Below are positions 16,817 through 24,725 of a DNA stretch of 47,140 nucleotides, piece by piece. The position numbers were made by a program, and so were the translations under genes. Origin of the DNA: Ignisphaera sp. (GTDB taxonomy: Archaea > Thermoproteota > Thermoprotei_A > Sulfolobales > Ignisphaeraceae); contig JANXEL010000099.1 of assembly GCA_025058535.1 (NCBI GenBank), forward strand, positions 1-47,140. The letters are read 5' to 3'. Within the stretch, counting starts at the first letter, position 1, and each line of letters starts with the position of its first letter. The notes below the pieces were generated by a model that did no database searches, was not told the DNA's origin, and was given only the letters and a program-made list of their open reading frames with translations.

Positions 16817-17266
16817 ATGACTATTCGCAGAGAAAAAAAGAGTAGAAAAATGCATGGATACAGAAATAGAGGCTGGGGAAGTATAGGACAGCATAGAAAA
16901 TCGGGTTCAAGAGGTGGTAGGGGTGCTGCAGGTATGCACAAGCATAAATGGTCGTGGATAGTAAAGAATTACAGGGACTGGTTTGGAAAGAGGGGATTTA
17001 CTCCAAGAAGTCCGAGCTCTACACCGAAGTTAAACGAGGTAAATGTAAGCCAGGTTGAGGAGATTGTGAATAAGATGGTTAAAATGGGTACCGCGGTGAT
17101 GGAAGGTAATAAAATAGTGGTAGATCTGAGTAGAATGGGGATAAATAAGTTGATTGGATATGGTAAAATAACACGGCCAGTAAAAGTAATCGTATGTAGT
17201 GCCAGCAAGAAAGCCGTAGAAAAAATAGGAGAGATTGGTGGAGAGGTCATCATATTAGAGAAGTAG
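16817..17266 (+). CDS. rpl15: Ribosomal protein uL15
   Basis: A 149-residue protein with the glycine- and arginine-rich tail typical at the N terminus (RKMHGYRNRGWGSIGQHRKS, then GGRGAAGMHKHKW). A C-terminal domain with KLIGYGKITRPVKVIV completes the family. It ends the main ribosomal run; a 299-base spacer and new promoter precede secY. Confidence 0.95.
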   Translation: MTIRREKKSRKMHGYRNRGWGSIGQHRKSGSRGGRGAAGMHKHKWSWIVKNYRDWFGKRGFTPRSPSSTPKLNEVNVSQVEEIVNKMVKMGTAVMEGNKIVVDLSRMGINKLIGYGKITRPVKVIVCSASKKAVEKIGEIGGEVIILEK

Positions 17267-17565
17267 GTATTTCCTCTACCTGTCTCCTGGCTAAAAACCT
17301 CTTTAATGTAGAAGGAGCTCCTCTAAATCAGAGGCGGGGATTCTAGGCTCTGTAACGGTTTATGGATTAATGGCATGCATGAAAATGTGATAGATTTTCA
17401 GAAGTTGGAATGTGAGGTAAAGATTGCCGAGGTTATCACCATGGAACCTGAATATCACATCCTTCTCGGCTAATGCCAACCAGTTAAGGCTAATTTATAA
17501 ACTCATATTTTTAGTAACGATTATAAGCGTGGCTCAAAACATCTTTACCAATGTGGTGCTAGATA
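17267..17565. other. Spacer between uL15 and secY with stem-loops
   Basis: No gene was found. A pyrimidine-rich stretch right after the uL15 stop (17271-17287) could terminate transcription. GCCGAG (17426-17431) and CTCGGC (17465-17470) form arms of an inverted repeat. The secY TATA box is at 17494-17501. Confidence 0.4.
17494..17501 (+). promoter_or_regulatory. Probable TATA box of secY
   Basis: TTTATAAA preceded by GGCTAA. Expected transcription start is near 17527, about 40 bases before the TTG start of secY. Confidence 0.55.
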
Positions 17566-18957
17566 TTGAGTACCATCATTAAGGCTCTGGCTAAAATTGG
17601 TTTAGTGATACCATCTACACCTAAACCTACAAAAAGACCTAGCTTAGGAAAGAGGCTGCTGTACACTGGGCTAGCGGCTATAGCATTTATGTTATTAGGC
17701 TCCACACCTCTATATGGAATTGAGCGAGCTGGAACCCTTCCATTTTCACCTGTGGTATCAATAGTTCTTGCAATGGCGGCCGGAACCTTAGCACAACTCG
17801 GTATCGGCCCTATTGTCACATCCAGCTTGATTCTTCAGATACTTGTTGGAGCTAAAATCATCAACTTAGATCTAAGCGATCCAGAAGCCAGAAGAGACTT
17901 TACTGCTGCCTCTAAGGGCCTCGGCTTAATTCTAGCCATTGTAGAAGCTGCAGGTTTCGTATTTAGCGGCCTCTACTGGAATTATCCTGCGGGCATCAGT
18001 ATATGGGTTAAGCTCATAGTTTTTGCACAGCTCCTATGGGGTTCAATATTGATTGTGATGCTAGATGAGGCTGTACAGAAGGGATGGGGGCTTGGTAGCG
18101 GTGTGAGCCTATTTATATTGATAGGTGTTGCACAGAGGTTCTTTAGTGAACTTTTCACACCGAGTGTTATACAGACATCAGGTCTGCAAGCTGAGGGGGA
18201 GATATATGGGTTGATACCATACATGGTCACATCAATAAGAGATGGCAGATTTGATGCTTACCATGTACTGATTGGCAGACTCGCCATTGGTTATCCAACT
18301 ATTGTTGGCTTTATAACATCTATTGTACTTATAGCCATCCTGACGTATCTCAATGCGGCACACATCAATGTCCCTATAGCCATGAGTAAGTATGGTGGAA
18401 TAAAATCGAGGGTTCCCCTACAGCTACTATATGTCACCAATATACCTGTCCTCCTTACAGGTATACTCATTTCAGACATAATACTTGTTCTAACGCTATT
18501 ACGCAACTATTTAGGAATAGAACTCATTGAGGGCATTAGACCCTACCTATCAGCACCTTCACTCTACAGCTTCATGTACACCACAATACCGTCTATAGTC
18601 TACACCATCATTTTCCTTGCAATGTGCATACTGTTTGGGTTGCTGTGGATTGAAATTGCAGGTCTCAATCCGGAAGCCCAAGCCGATAATCTAATTAAGG
18701 CAGGCTTGGACGTACCCGGTATGCGTAGAAATCCTAGAGTGCTTTCGTCGTATCTCTCAAGGTACATATACCCATTAACAGTATTTAGCTCAATTGTGGT
18801 TGCTGCAATAGCTCTTATAGGCGATATTTTAGGTAGCTATGGAACTGGAACTGGACTTCTATTAGCTGTTGGTATAGTCTATAACTACTACCAGATACTA
18901 GCCTACGAGAGAACCCTAGAAATGTATCCGCTGCTAAGGAGAGTCATTGGTGAATGA
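17566..18957 (+). CDS. secY: Preprotein translocase subunit SecY
   Basis: A 463-residue channel protein of the Sec translocon. About ten membrane segments are visible. The plug region (TPLYGIERAGTLPFSPV) and GIGPIVTSSLILQIL lie in the first 90 residues; PEAQADNLIKAGLDVPGMRR near residue 365 is the cytosolic loop that contacts the ribosome. The start TTG 17566 follows GGTGCTAGA. It overlaps the next membrane gene by four bases. In many archaea adenylate kinase follows secY; that gene is missing here. Confidence 0.96.
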   Translation: MSTIIKALAKIGLVIPSTPKPTKRPSLGKRLLYTGLAAIAFMLLGSTPLYGIERAGTLPFSPVVSIVLAMAAGTLAQLGIGPIVTSSLILQILVGAKIINLDLSDPEARRDFTAASKGLGLILAIVEAAGFVFSGLYWNYPAGISIWVKLIVFAQLLWGSILIVMLDEAVQKGWGLGSGVSLFILIGVAQRFFSELFTPSVIQTSGLQAEGEIYGLIPYMVTSIRDGRFDAYHVLIGRLAIGYPTIVGFITSIVLIAILTYLNAAHINVPIAMSKYGGIKSRVPLQLLYVTNIPVLLTGILISDIILVLTLLRNYLGIELIEGIRPYLSAPSLYSFMYTTIPSIVYTIIFLAMCILFGLLWIEIAGLNPEAQADNLIKAGLDVPGMRRNPRVLSSYLSRYIYPLTVFSSIVVAAIALIGDILGSYGTGTGLLLAVGIVYNYYQILAYERTLEMYPLLRRVIGE

Positions 18958-19436
18958 AGCTAATGCCAAATACTGTAGCAGTGCTTGCTATATCTGTGAG
19001 CCTTGCCATAAATGCGTTTGCCTTTTACGGAATAACAAAGATTATAGCCAGGTATAAGGAGGTGGAAGAGAGTTCCAAAGTTGATAGAGTGGTGAGAAAA
19101 GCTCATATAAGCAGAAAGAAGATGTCTATAGCAACATTGCAAGTCAGAAGAATTAGGAGTAGAGTGTTTAGGTTAAGCATGTTTCAATTTTTGATACCTT
19201 TTACAGCATATGTGGGAACTATATCAATATACCTTCTACTCTCCTTCTTTATTTTCGGTAAATTTATAGAGTATGTTGAACTAAACGATCTTTGCTTAGC
19301 ACCAATACCGCTAGAGATCCCTATCAATGGGGTGTGTAGGGCACCAATCATGTGGATACACTTCCTCATATTCCTACTATTTCTCCCTCTATACGACTAT
19401 TATGCGCGAAGGACGCTCAAATCACTATCCACATAA
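18954..19436 (+). CDS. EMC3/TMCO1-family membrane insertase (DUF106, YidC-like)
   Basis: A 160-residue membrane protein with an N-terminal membrane segment (residues 5-28), a charged cytosolic coiled region (KVDRVVRKAHISRKK to VRRIRSR), and two further segments around 78-100 and 132-150. This is the layout of archaeal DUF106/Ylp1 proteins, distant relatives of YidC, Get1 and EMC3 that help insert membrane proteins. The ATG overlaps the secY stop, fitting a shared job at the translocon. Identification rests on topology and on the conserved secY-DUF106-eL34-cmk order. Confidence 0.8.
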   Translation: MKLMPNTVAVLAISVSLAINAFAFYGITKIIARYKEVEESSKVDRVVRKAHISRKKMSIATLQVRRIRSRVFRLSMFQFLIPFTAYVGTISIYLLLSFFIFGKFIEYVELNDLCLAPIPLEIPINGVCRAPIMWIHFLIFLLFLPLYDYYARRTLKSLST

Positions 19437-19498
19437 ACTATCCAGATTACGCATCTAGATAATCTTAGGAATGCAACAGAAAACCAATTAAGCTAGTA

Positions 19499-19506
19499 CT
19501 TTAAAA
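19499..19506 (+). promoter_or_regulatory. Possible TATA box before eL34
   Basis: CTTTAAAA about 45 bases before the eL34 ATG; a start of transcription near 19530 would leave a leader with GGGG as ribosome binding site. Confidence 0.35.
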
Positions 19507-19549
19507 CTAATTTTCTTACAGAAATCTTCAGCCTGAATGGGGAAAAACT

Positions 19550-19819
19550 ATGGTTAAACCGTCACTACGATCGAGATCTTATAAGAGGATCTCGAAAAAG
19601 ACACCCGGTGGCAGAACTGTTGTCCACTATGAGAGAAGGAAGAGCACACGTATGAGGTGTGCAAGATGTGGCCATGTTCTGAATGGCATTCCGCTAAAGG
19701 ATGTTAGCAGGAGAGGATTGCCAAAGGTTATGAAGAGGCCTGAAAGAATGTTCGGTGGAACTCTGTGCCCTAGATGTCTACGCAACGTGCTAAAGGAGGT
19801 GGTGAGGTCTACTGGATAG
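19550..19819 (+). CDS. rpl34e: Ribosomal protein eL34
   Basis: Eighty-nine basic residues with the zinc pattern C39-x2-C42 and C75-x2-C78 (RCARCGHVLNGIP and LCPRCLRNVL) and the start RSRSYKRISKKTPGGRTVVHY. The 3' end carries GGTGAGG, which appears to serve as ribosome binding site for the overlapping cmk gene. Confidence 0.94.
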   Translation: MVKPSLRSRSYKRISKKTPGGRTVVHYERRKSTRMRCARCGHVLNGIPLKDVSRRGLPKVMKRPERMFGGTLCPRCLRNVLKEVVRSTG

Positions 19820-20360
19820 AAGCAGACTTGTAATAGCTATTGGAGGTCCACCTGGAAGTGGTAAAACAACTATAGCTAAAATGCTTGCAGAAAGGCTCAG
19901 CCTGCGCCATATATCCATAGGTATGCTATTTAGAGATATCGCGATTAAAAGGGGAATATCGTTATTAGAACTCAGCAGGCTTGCACAGCAGGATCCCTCT
20001 ATCGATTATGAATTGGATTCACTGGCAAAAAGAGAGGCAGAAAAGGGTGGTGTTGTAATAGATGGGCATGCTGCTCCATGGCTTTTAAAGGAGCTAGCGC
20101 ATCTAAGGATAGCAGTCACCGCTAGCATAGATACAAGGCTTAGAAGATTGGCTGAACGTGATAGAAAGTCTATAGATGAGGTACTTCACGAGACACTGTC
20201 AAGGGAGCAGATGGAGAGAGAAAGATTTATGAGAATATACGGAATTGATATTTCAAACTATGCTGATTTCGACCTTGTTATAAACAGTGAAAGGTTTTCT
20301 CCTAGTGAAATTGTGAAAATAGTACTACGGGCTGTGGAAATAGTTATAGAGAGGAGCTGA
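19812..20360 (+). CDS. cmk: Cytidylate kinase, probable CTG start
   Basis: A P-loop kinase of about 182 residues converting CMP to CDP. The Walker A loop GGPPGSGKTT lies upstream of the first ATG (19881), so that ATG cannot be the start of an active enzyme. Reading back, the frame is open to a TGA at 19803-19805 and holds no ATG, GTG or TTG. CTG 19812 is the only plausible start codon and has GGTGAGG at 19801-19807, four bases upstream. Further features are the NMP-binding HISIGMLFRD and the lid segment RLRRLAERDRKS. The start overlaps the eL34 end by eight bases. The alternative is a sequencing error upstream. Confidence 0.85.
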   Translation: MDRSRLVIAIGGPPGSGKTTIAKMLAERLSLRHISIGMLFRDIAIKRGISLLELSRLAQQDPSIDYELDSLAKREAEKGGVVIDGHAAPWLLKELAHLRIAVTASIDTRLRRLAERDRKSIDEVLHETLSREQMERERFMRIYGIDISNYADFDLVINSERFSPSEIVKIVLRAVEIVIERS

Positions 20361-20558
20361 ATCAGATAGATAGAGATCATCTAGAACATCAGTTCATTCT
20401 GAACTAATCCTCAGCATCCCATTCTAGATCCATTGGAGAAGTATTTATATTCTACTTAAATTAGAAGATTAGTGCAATCTTTTACATCAAAACAAAAGAC
20501 TATTAGAATTTTAGATGGCTGAATCTGATCTGCAGTGCATCATAAGATTATTCACTGC

Positions 20559-20577
20559 TATAAAAGCCTATAAACCT
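20559..20577 (+). promoter_or_regulatory. Tandem TATA-like boxes before eL14
   Basis: TATAAAAG (20559-20566) and CTATAAACC (20569-20577) stand in tandem, about 60 bases before the eL14 start. Either could position transcription near 20590-20602. Confidence 0.45.
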
Positions 20578-20628
20578 TAGGTTATAGTAGTCTAGAATAT
20601 AGCTAATATATGTTATGGTGATATTAAA

Positions 20629-20931
20629 ATGCCTGCAATTGAAGTTGGAAGAATATGTGTGAAGATCGCTGGACGCGAAGCTGGTAGGAAATGCATTGTG
20701 GTCGATATCATTGATGAAAACTATGTACTGGTGACAGGTCCTAAGAGTCTAACTGGTGTCAAAAGAAGGAGATGCAATATAAACCATATTGAGGTTCTAG
20801 ATAAGAGGGTAGATATTTCCAAAGGAGCTTCTGACGAAGAGGTTTTGAAGGTGTTAGAAACCACAGGGCTTACAAATTTTGTGAGGGAGCGCATAAAGGT
20901 TAGGGTTACCCCAATGTTGCTAAGGAGGTAG
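20629..20931 (+). CDS. rpl14e: Ribosomal protein eL14
   Basis: A 100-residue KOW-type 50S protein. Recognised from [21 protein letters not shown], the [19 protein letters not shown] block and [17 protein letters not shown]-like text (here [20 protein letters not shown]). ATG 20629 follows GGTGAT. Archaea keep it next to cbf5, as here. Confidence 0.94.
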   Translation: MPAIEVGRICVKIAGREAGRKCIVVDIIDENYVLVTGPKSLTGVKRRRCNINHIEVLDKRVDISKGASDEEVLKVLETTGLTNFVRERIKVRVTPMLLRR

Positions 20932-20970
20932 CGGCATCCTATACCTTTATTATAGATTTACAGTTTTAGC

Positions 20971-20978
20971 TTTATAAA
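20971..20978 (+). promoter_or_regulatory. Probable TATA box of cbf5
   Basis: TTTATAAA. A transcription start 25-30 bases on would fall at about 21000, so the cbf5 message is probably leaderless or has only a few bases before its GTG/TTG start. Confidence 0.5.
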
Positions 20979-20999
20979 CAAATTAAACTCTCTATAGAG

Positions 21000-22075
21000 T
21001 TGGTGTTTAGCGTGAAGGAGCATGGGCTGGAGTTCGTTAAAAGACTTGATACGGCAGCAAATATCCCTAGTAACTACATTATCAAGTCTGAGGACGATAC
21101 TGATAGTAAATATGGTCATATACCCACAAAAAGACCTGTTGACCTCTATATAAAGTATGGGCTTATAGTTCTTGATAAGCCTCCAGGACCCACAAGCCAC
21201 GAAGTTGTTTCGTGGATAAAGAAGATGCTTGGTATTAGTAGAGCAGGTCATGGGGGTACCCTAGAGCTCAGGCCTTTTAAAGGCCTGGGTGGGGAAACCC
21301 TAAGGTTACGGGAGTGCTGCCTATAGCTCTAGAAAGGGCTACGAGGGTTGTAGGCATACTAATGCACTCATTCAAAGAGTATGTGGGTATCATGGAGCTT
21401 CACGGTGATGTTAGTAAAGAGAGAATTGTAGAAGTTATGAAGATGTTTGTAGGTAAGATATACCAGCGTCCTCCAGTTAGATCATCTGTTAAGAGGGCTC
21501 TTAGAGTAAAGGAGGTGTACTCACTGAACGTGCTAGAGGTTAACAATAGGGAGATTCTTTTCAAAGTTAGATGTGAATCTGGTACCTATGTTCGGAAGCT
21601 GTGTCATGACATAGGGCTTCTGCTTGGTGTTGAAGCGCATATGAGAGAACTTAGAAGAATTGCTGTGGCACACCTCAGAGAGGATCTATTCATCTCAACA
21701 CTGCACGAGGTTTCAGAAGCGCTTTATCTATGGCGAAAGTATAATGAAGATTCAATTCTTCGTAACGTTGTGGTTCCCGGAGAGTTTGCTGTGGCACACC
21801 TGCCAAAGATTCTGATAAAGGATGGAGCCGTTGATGCTGTGGCACACGGAGCACAGCTAGCAGTTCCAGGAATAGCTATGCTTTCAAAGGATATTACTAA
21901 GGGCTGTAGGGTTGCCGTAATGACGCTCAAGGGAGAACTTGTTGCCATAGGCAAGGCTGTCATGGATAGTGATGAGATTAGTAGAAGTGAGAAGGGTATA
22001 GCTGTAGAGATCGAGAGGGTTGTAATGGAACCGAATTTATATCCGAAAATGTGGAAGAGAAAACTGCCTCAGTAG
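21000..22075 (+). CDS. cbf5: H/ACA pseudouridine synthase Cbf5, interrupted by an intron
   Basis: Catalytic subunit of the H/ACA particle. Exon 1 is 21000-21264 and exon 2 is 21297-22075; joined they give 347 residues, normal for the family. Exon 1 has YGLIVLDKPPGPTSHEVVSW and the start of the active-site motif. The join restores GHGGTLDPKVTGVLPIALE, with catalytic Asp89 encoded across the splice junction. The C-terminal PUA domain, about residues 262-340, holds DGAVDAVAHGAQLAVPGI. Unspliced message would stop at 21324-21326 after 108 codons. Start choice (TTG 21000, GTG 21003 or GTG 21012) is open because transcription seems to begin there. Confidence 0.95.
21265..21296 (+). other. 32-nt archaeal (bulge-helix-bulge) mRNA intron in cbf5
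   Basis: The fold fits the splicing-endonuclease motif. A central helix pairs CCCT (21259-21262) with GGGG (21291-21294), flanked by a 5' bulge AGA (21263-21265) and a 3' bulge AAA (21295-21297). The inner helix 21266-21274 with 21282-21290 closes a TTTTAAA loop. Outside, GGGG (21253-21256) can pair with CCCT (21298-21301), with slight irregularity at 21257-21258. Cutting after the second base of each bulge removes 21265-21296 and gives codon GAC (Asp). A one-base shift gives the same product. Ligation would be by RtcB, encoded in this window. Confidence 0.92.
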
Positions 22076-22087
22076 GTAGAGTATGGC

Positions 22088-22684
22088 ATGGTCTATCACT
22101 ACTACACCCGACAAAAAAGGAGAGTCTCACCCTATATGCTCGTATCAGACTTCATTAGGGGCATAACTGTAGAATTTGAGGTTGTCCCTGGATTATTCTC
22201 TTACAGGAAAATTGATGACGGGACAAGACTTCTTTTAGAGTGCGCACAGATACCGGATGGTGGCACTGTACTTGATCTAGGCTGCGGCTATGGGGTTATC
22301 GGTATCGTTATAGCTAAGGTGAACCCAAAACTAAAAGTATACATGACTGATATAAACGAAGAAGCTGTGAGGGTTGCCAATAGAAATCTTAAGAGAAACA
22401 ACCTAAGCGAAGAAAGAGTCGTTGTCCTCCATGGCGATCTATACGAACCTGTTAAGAATCTCAAATTTAAAGCGATATACAGCAACCCACCTCTATCAGC
22501 AGGTTATGAAACAATAGAAAAAATAGTCCTCGAAGCGCCTGACCATCTAGAAGAGGAGGGAACACTTCAAATCGTGGTGAGAAAGGGTATAGAGAAGATC
22601 TATGGATTAATGTCAGACGTATTTGCACACACAGAAATATTAGCTACACACAAAGGCTATAGAGTGATGCTAGCGAGAAAATAG
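22088..22684 (+). CDS. Class I methyltransferase, RsmC/RlmG-like
   Basis: A 198-residue SAM-dependent methyltransferase. Motif I is VLDLGCGYG at residues 61-69, an acidic residue follows in the MTDIN strand (D88), and the catalytic SNPPL tetrad is at 132-136. The NPPL form and the small single-domain size match the MTS family of guanine-N2 rRNA methyltransferases. The N-terminal FEVVPGLFSYRKIDDGTRLLL resembles the FxxxPGVFS block of that family. The gene starts 12 bases after cbf5, in line with a role in rRNA modification. Exact substrate unknown. Confidence 0.82.
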   Translation: MVYHYYTRQKRRVSPYMLVSDFIRGITVEFEVVPGLFSYRKIDDGTRLLLECAQIPDGGTVLDLGCGYGVIGIVIAKVNPKLKVYMTDINEEAVRVANRNLKRNNLSEERVVVLHGDLYEPVKNLKFKAIYSNPPLSAGYETIEKIVLEAPDHLEEEGTLQIVVRKGIEKIYGLMSDVFAHTEILATHKGYRVMLARK

Positions 22685-22712
22685 GGTCCTAATACCAATA
22701 AACTTAATAAAC

Positions 22713-22720
22713 TATATATT
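22713..22720 (+). promoter_or_regulatory. Probable TATA box of tRNA-Ser
   Basis: TATATATT about 30 bases before the mature 5' end of the tRNA. Confidence 0.5.
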
Positions 22721-22747
22721 AAATAAAAAGTACCCTAGTGCGATACA

Positions 22748-22835
22748 GCCGGGGTGCCCGAGTGGTCTAAGGGGCCGGCCTTGAGAGCCGGTGGGGGAAC
22801 ACCCCGCGCGGGTTCAAATCCCGCCCCCGGCGCCA
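22748..22835 (+). tRNA. tRNA-Ser (anticodon TGA)
   Basis: The acceptor stem GCCGGGG (22748-22754) pairs with CCCCGGC (22825-22831), discriminator G at 22832, then an encoded CCA (22833-22835). The anticodon loop CTTGAGA between CCGGC and GCCGG gives TGA. A long GC-rich variable arm (class II) and the T-arm loop TTCAAAT are present. No intron is seen. Confidence 0.96.
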
Positions 22836-23228
22836 AAACACTTTCACCATCCACACACTATACCAGTCTAGAAAGACATCGAGAGTGTTCTTGGGCAAAA
22901 TCCTCTGGGTTATCTTTCGAACCCCTCTGACGTACTGTTAATCGAGACTCTAAATTCTATAGCACCAAAGTCCTAGTAGTGTACTTAGAAAGGCTACTCC
23001 AGAACTAAATCAATTAGTGATGAGCATAAACCGTACAGTCAAAAGTTGCCCAACAAGAAATATCAAATGTAGTTAGATGGCATAGAAGCTCTCCCCTTAA
23101 CCTGTATTTCCTAATTATTCAGAGTCTCACTGAACTCCTTCAATGATGCTTCATATCTACAACAAAACACTAATTAATTAAGTAAAAAAATACTAATTAT
23201 CTGTGTAGATGTGAGATGTAATTAATCT
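22836..23228. other. Spacer after tRNA-Ser, nothing identified
   Basis: There are 393 bases between tRNA-Ser and the 3' end of the next minus-strand gene. A perfect C-box-like GTGATGA at 23019-23025 has no D box at the right distance. I see no gene. Confidence 0.4.
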
Positions 23229-24725
23229 CTACTTCCTAAAATCTCTCCGCTGCGCAGCATCTAGCAACTTCTCTAATACATTGAGCTGATGTTCAGCGGA
23301 ATTGAGTATTCCAAGGGCCTTGGACGCATGAGCTAAGGCTTTTGTGTATATGCCCTCCTCATATAGTTCTTCAGCTTTACTGATTAAGGTTCTAGCTGTA
23401 TCCACTCTCTCCTCTACTAACAATAGAAGCTTCTCTGCATTTCTAACAACCCTACATATTTGAGTTGGCGTAGGCTCAAACTTGCAAACTGTGCTATTCA
23501 TAGCGCTTCTAATCTTTTCAAGCATACCTTCTACCTTCTCCAACTTCTCCTTTGCTACTCTAATTGTCTTATCAGCAAGTTCTGCAATCCTCTTGCCAAG
23601 CTTTCCACTCATGGCTGCTATAGCTCTGTCTATCTCTTTCTCAATAGCTTTTACCGCTCTCTTTATTCGCGCCAGGTCACCTAAGGTTGTATAAACATCT
23701 TTTACAGTAGCCGCCTCTAAAAGTGTACCTCTAATCTCCTCAATACGCATAATCAAATTATCTATTTTTACAACAATCTCTGTTAGGTTTGAATCTACAG
23801 CCTTATCCCTAAGCTGGCTTAGCTCCTCTAAAATCTCATTAACGCTGTTATTAGCCTTTTTTATGAGCACTTCAAGAGATCTATTTACAGCTTCCCTAAC
23901 CCTTTCCCTAATGCGGTCCTGCACCATGGGCGCGACCTCTCTAGATACATCTTCGATTAGCTCCCTGGCTAGCTTCATGTGATCCCTAGCCTCTTCAAGG
24001 GACCCTACGGCACTCTCCGAAATGTTCATAGCTTTAAGCTTCTCTATAGTTATGTTTAGCAGACCGAGGAGGTTATCCAAATTCTTGACAACCTTATATA
24101 GAGCCTTAACCTCACCGTTGATTACCGCAGTTACGTTTATACCCACATGTCTTCTTATAGCCTCAGTAAACCTCTCAGTCCTCCTAACCTCAACTTCTCT
24201 AACAATATTTCTATACATCTTAAGAAGCAGGTTTACATCTCTGGCCTGCGTTGCATTGGTTATAACTTTATCAATATCAATGCTAACGTTATATACCCTT
24301 GCAAGGACTCTAATTCTATTCTCTAAAGCTATTCGTAGGCCGTTTAGATACCTCTCGAGAACAATGCCGACTCTATACCCTCTACTCCCCCTAATTTCGC
24401 TGGCAACTCTAGAGAGCAGGCTAGAGGCGCTTTTAATCCACTCCCTAAGCTCATCTAGAGAAAGGTTGCTGGTATTTACAGCAAGCAGGCTCTCAATTTC
24501 GTTCTTAAGCTTGGCAGAGATGTTCAGTGCCAGGGCATTGGCAAGCATAGCTTCCAACGCTTGTACCTTAGCATAGGTAATCTCAATACTTTTATTGGCA
24601 GTATCCCTGCTACTTTGTGCGACTACGTAATTTGCTGATATCGGTGGCCCTATTGTTATTAGGGGTATGGATGCCAGCACCATTATTACCGTGAGTACTG
24701 CGATCATGCTCTTTGGAGTTTTCAT
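23229..24725 (-). CDS. Exported long helical protein of unknown function
   Basis: A 498-residue protein with a signal peptide at residues 1-36 (positive start, hydrophobic core VLTVIMVLASIPLITIG, cleavage probably near VVAQS). The rest is almost entirely amphipathic helix, rich in Lys, Glu, Arg, Leu and Ile, suggesting coiled coils or helical hairpins. Many Asn-x-Ser/Thr sequons occur, as in glycosylated surface proteins. There are only two cysteines, about 14 residues apart (TVCKF, ICRVV), possibly a disulfide. The C-terminal AEELYEEGIYTKALAHASKA resembles a TPR-like helix pair. No C-terminal membrane anchor is seen. It could be a stalk or S-layer-associated protein; that is inference. A minus-strand TATATAT at 24791-24797 may be its promoter. 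Confidence 0.75.
   Translation of the reverse strand: MKTPKSMIAVLTVIMVLASIPLITIGPPISANYVVAQSSRDTANKSIEITYAKVQALEAMLANALALNISAKLKNEIESLLAVNTSNLSLDELREWIKSASSLLSRVASEIRGSRGYRVGIVLERYLNGLRIALENRIRVLARVYNVSIDIDKVITNATQARDVNLLLKMYRNIVREVEVRRTERFTEAIRRHVGINVTAVINGEVKALYKVVKNLDNLLGLLNITIEKLKAMNISESAVGSLEEARDHMKLARELIEDVSREVAPMVQDRIRERVREAVNRSLEVLIKKANNSVNEILEELSQLRDKAVDSNLTEIVVKIDNLIMRIEEIRGTLLEAATVKDVYTTLGDLARIKRAVKAIEKEIDRAIAAMSGKLGKRIAELADKTIRVAKEKLEKVEGMLEKIRSAMNSTVCKFEPTPTQICRVVRNAEKLLLLVEERVDTARTLISKAEELYEEGIYTKALAHASKALGILNSAEHQLNVLEKLLDAAQRRDFRK

Noticed and set aside
21000-22075. Treating cbf5 as a frameshifted pseudogene
   Set aside because: Removal of 32 bases with a bulge-helix-bulge fold restores the conserved active site exactly, and both exons are otherwise intact.
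23019-23040. Perfect GTGATGA box after tRNA-Ser
   Set aside because: No CTGA follows within 20 bases and no partner box precedes it.
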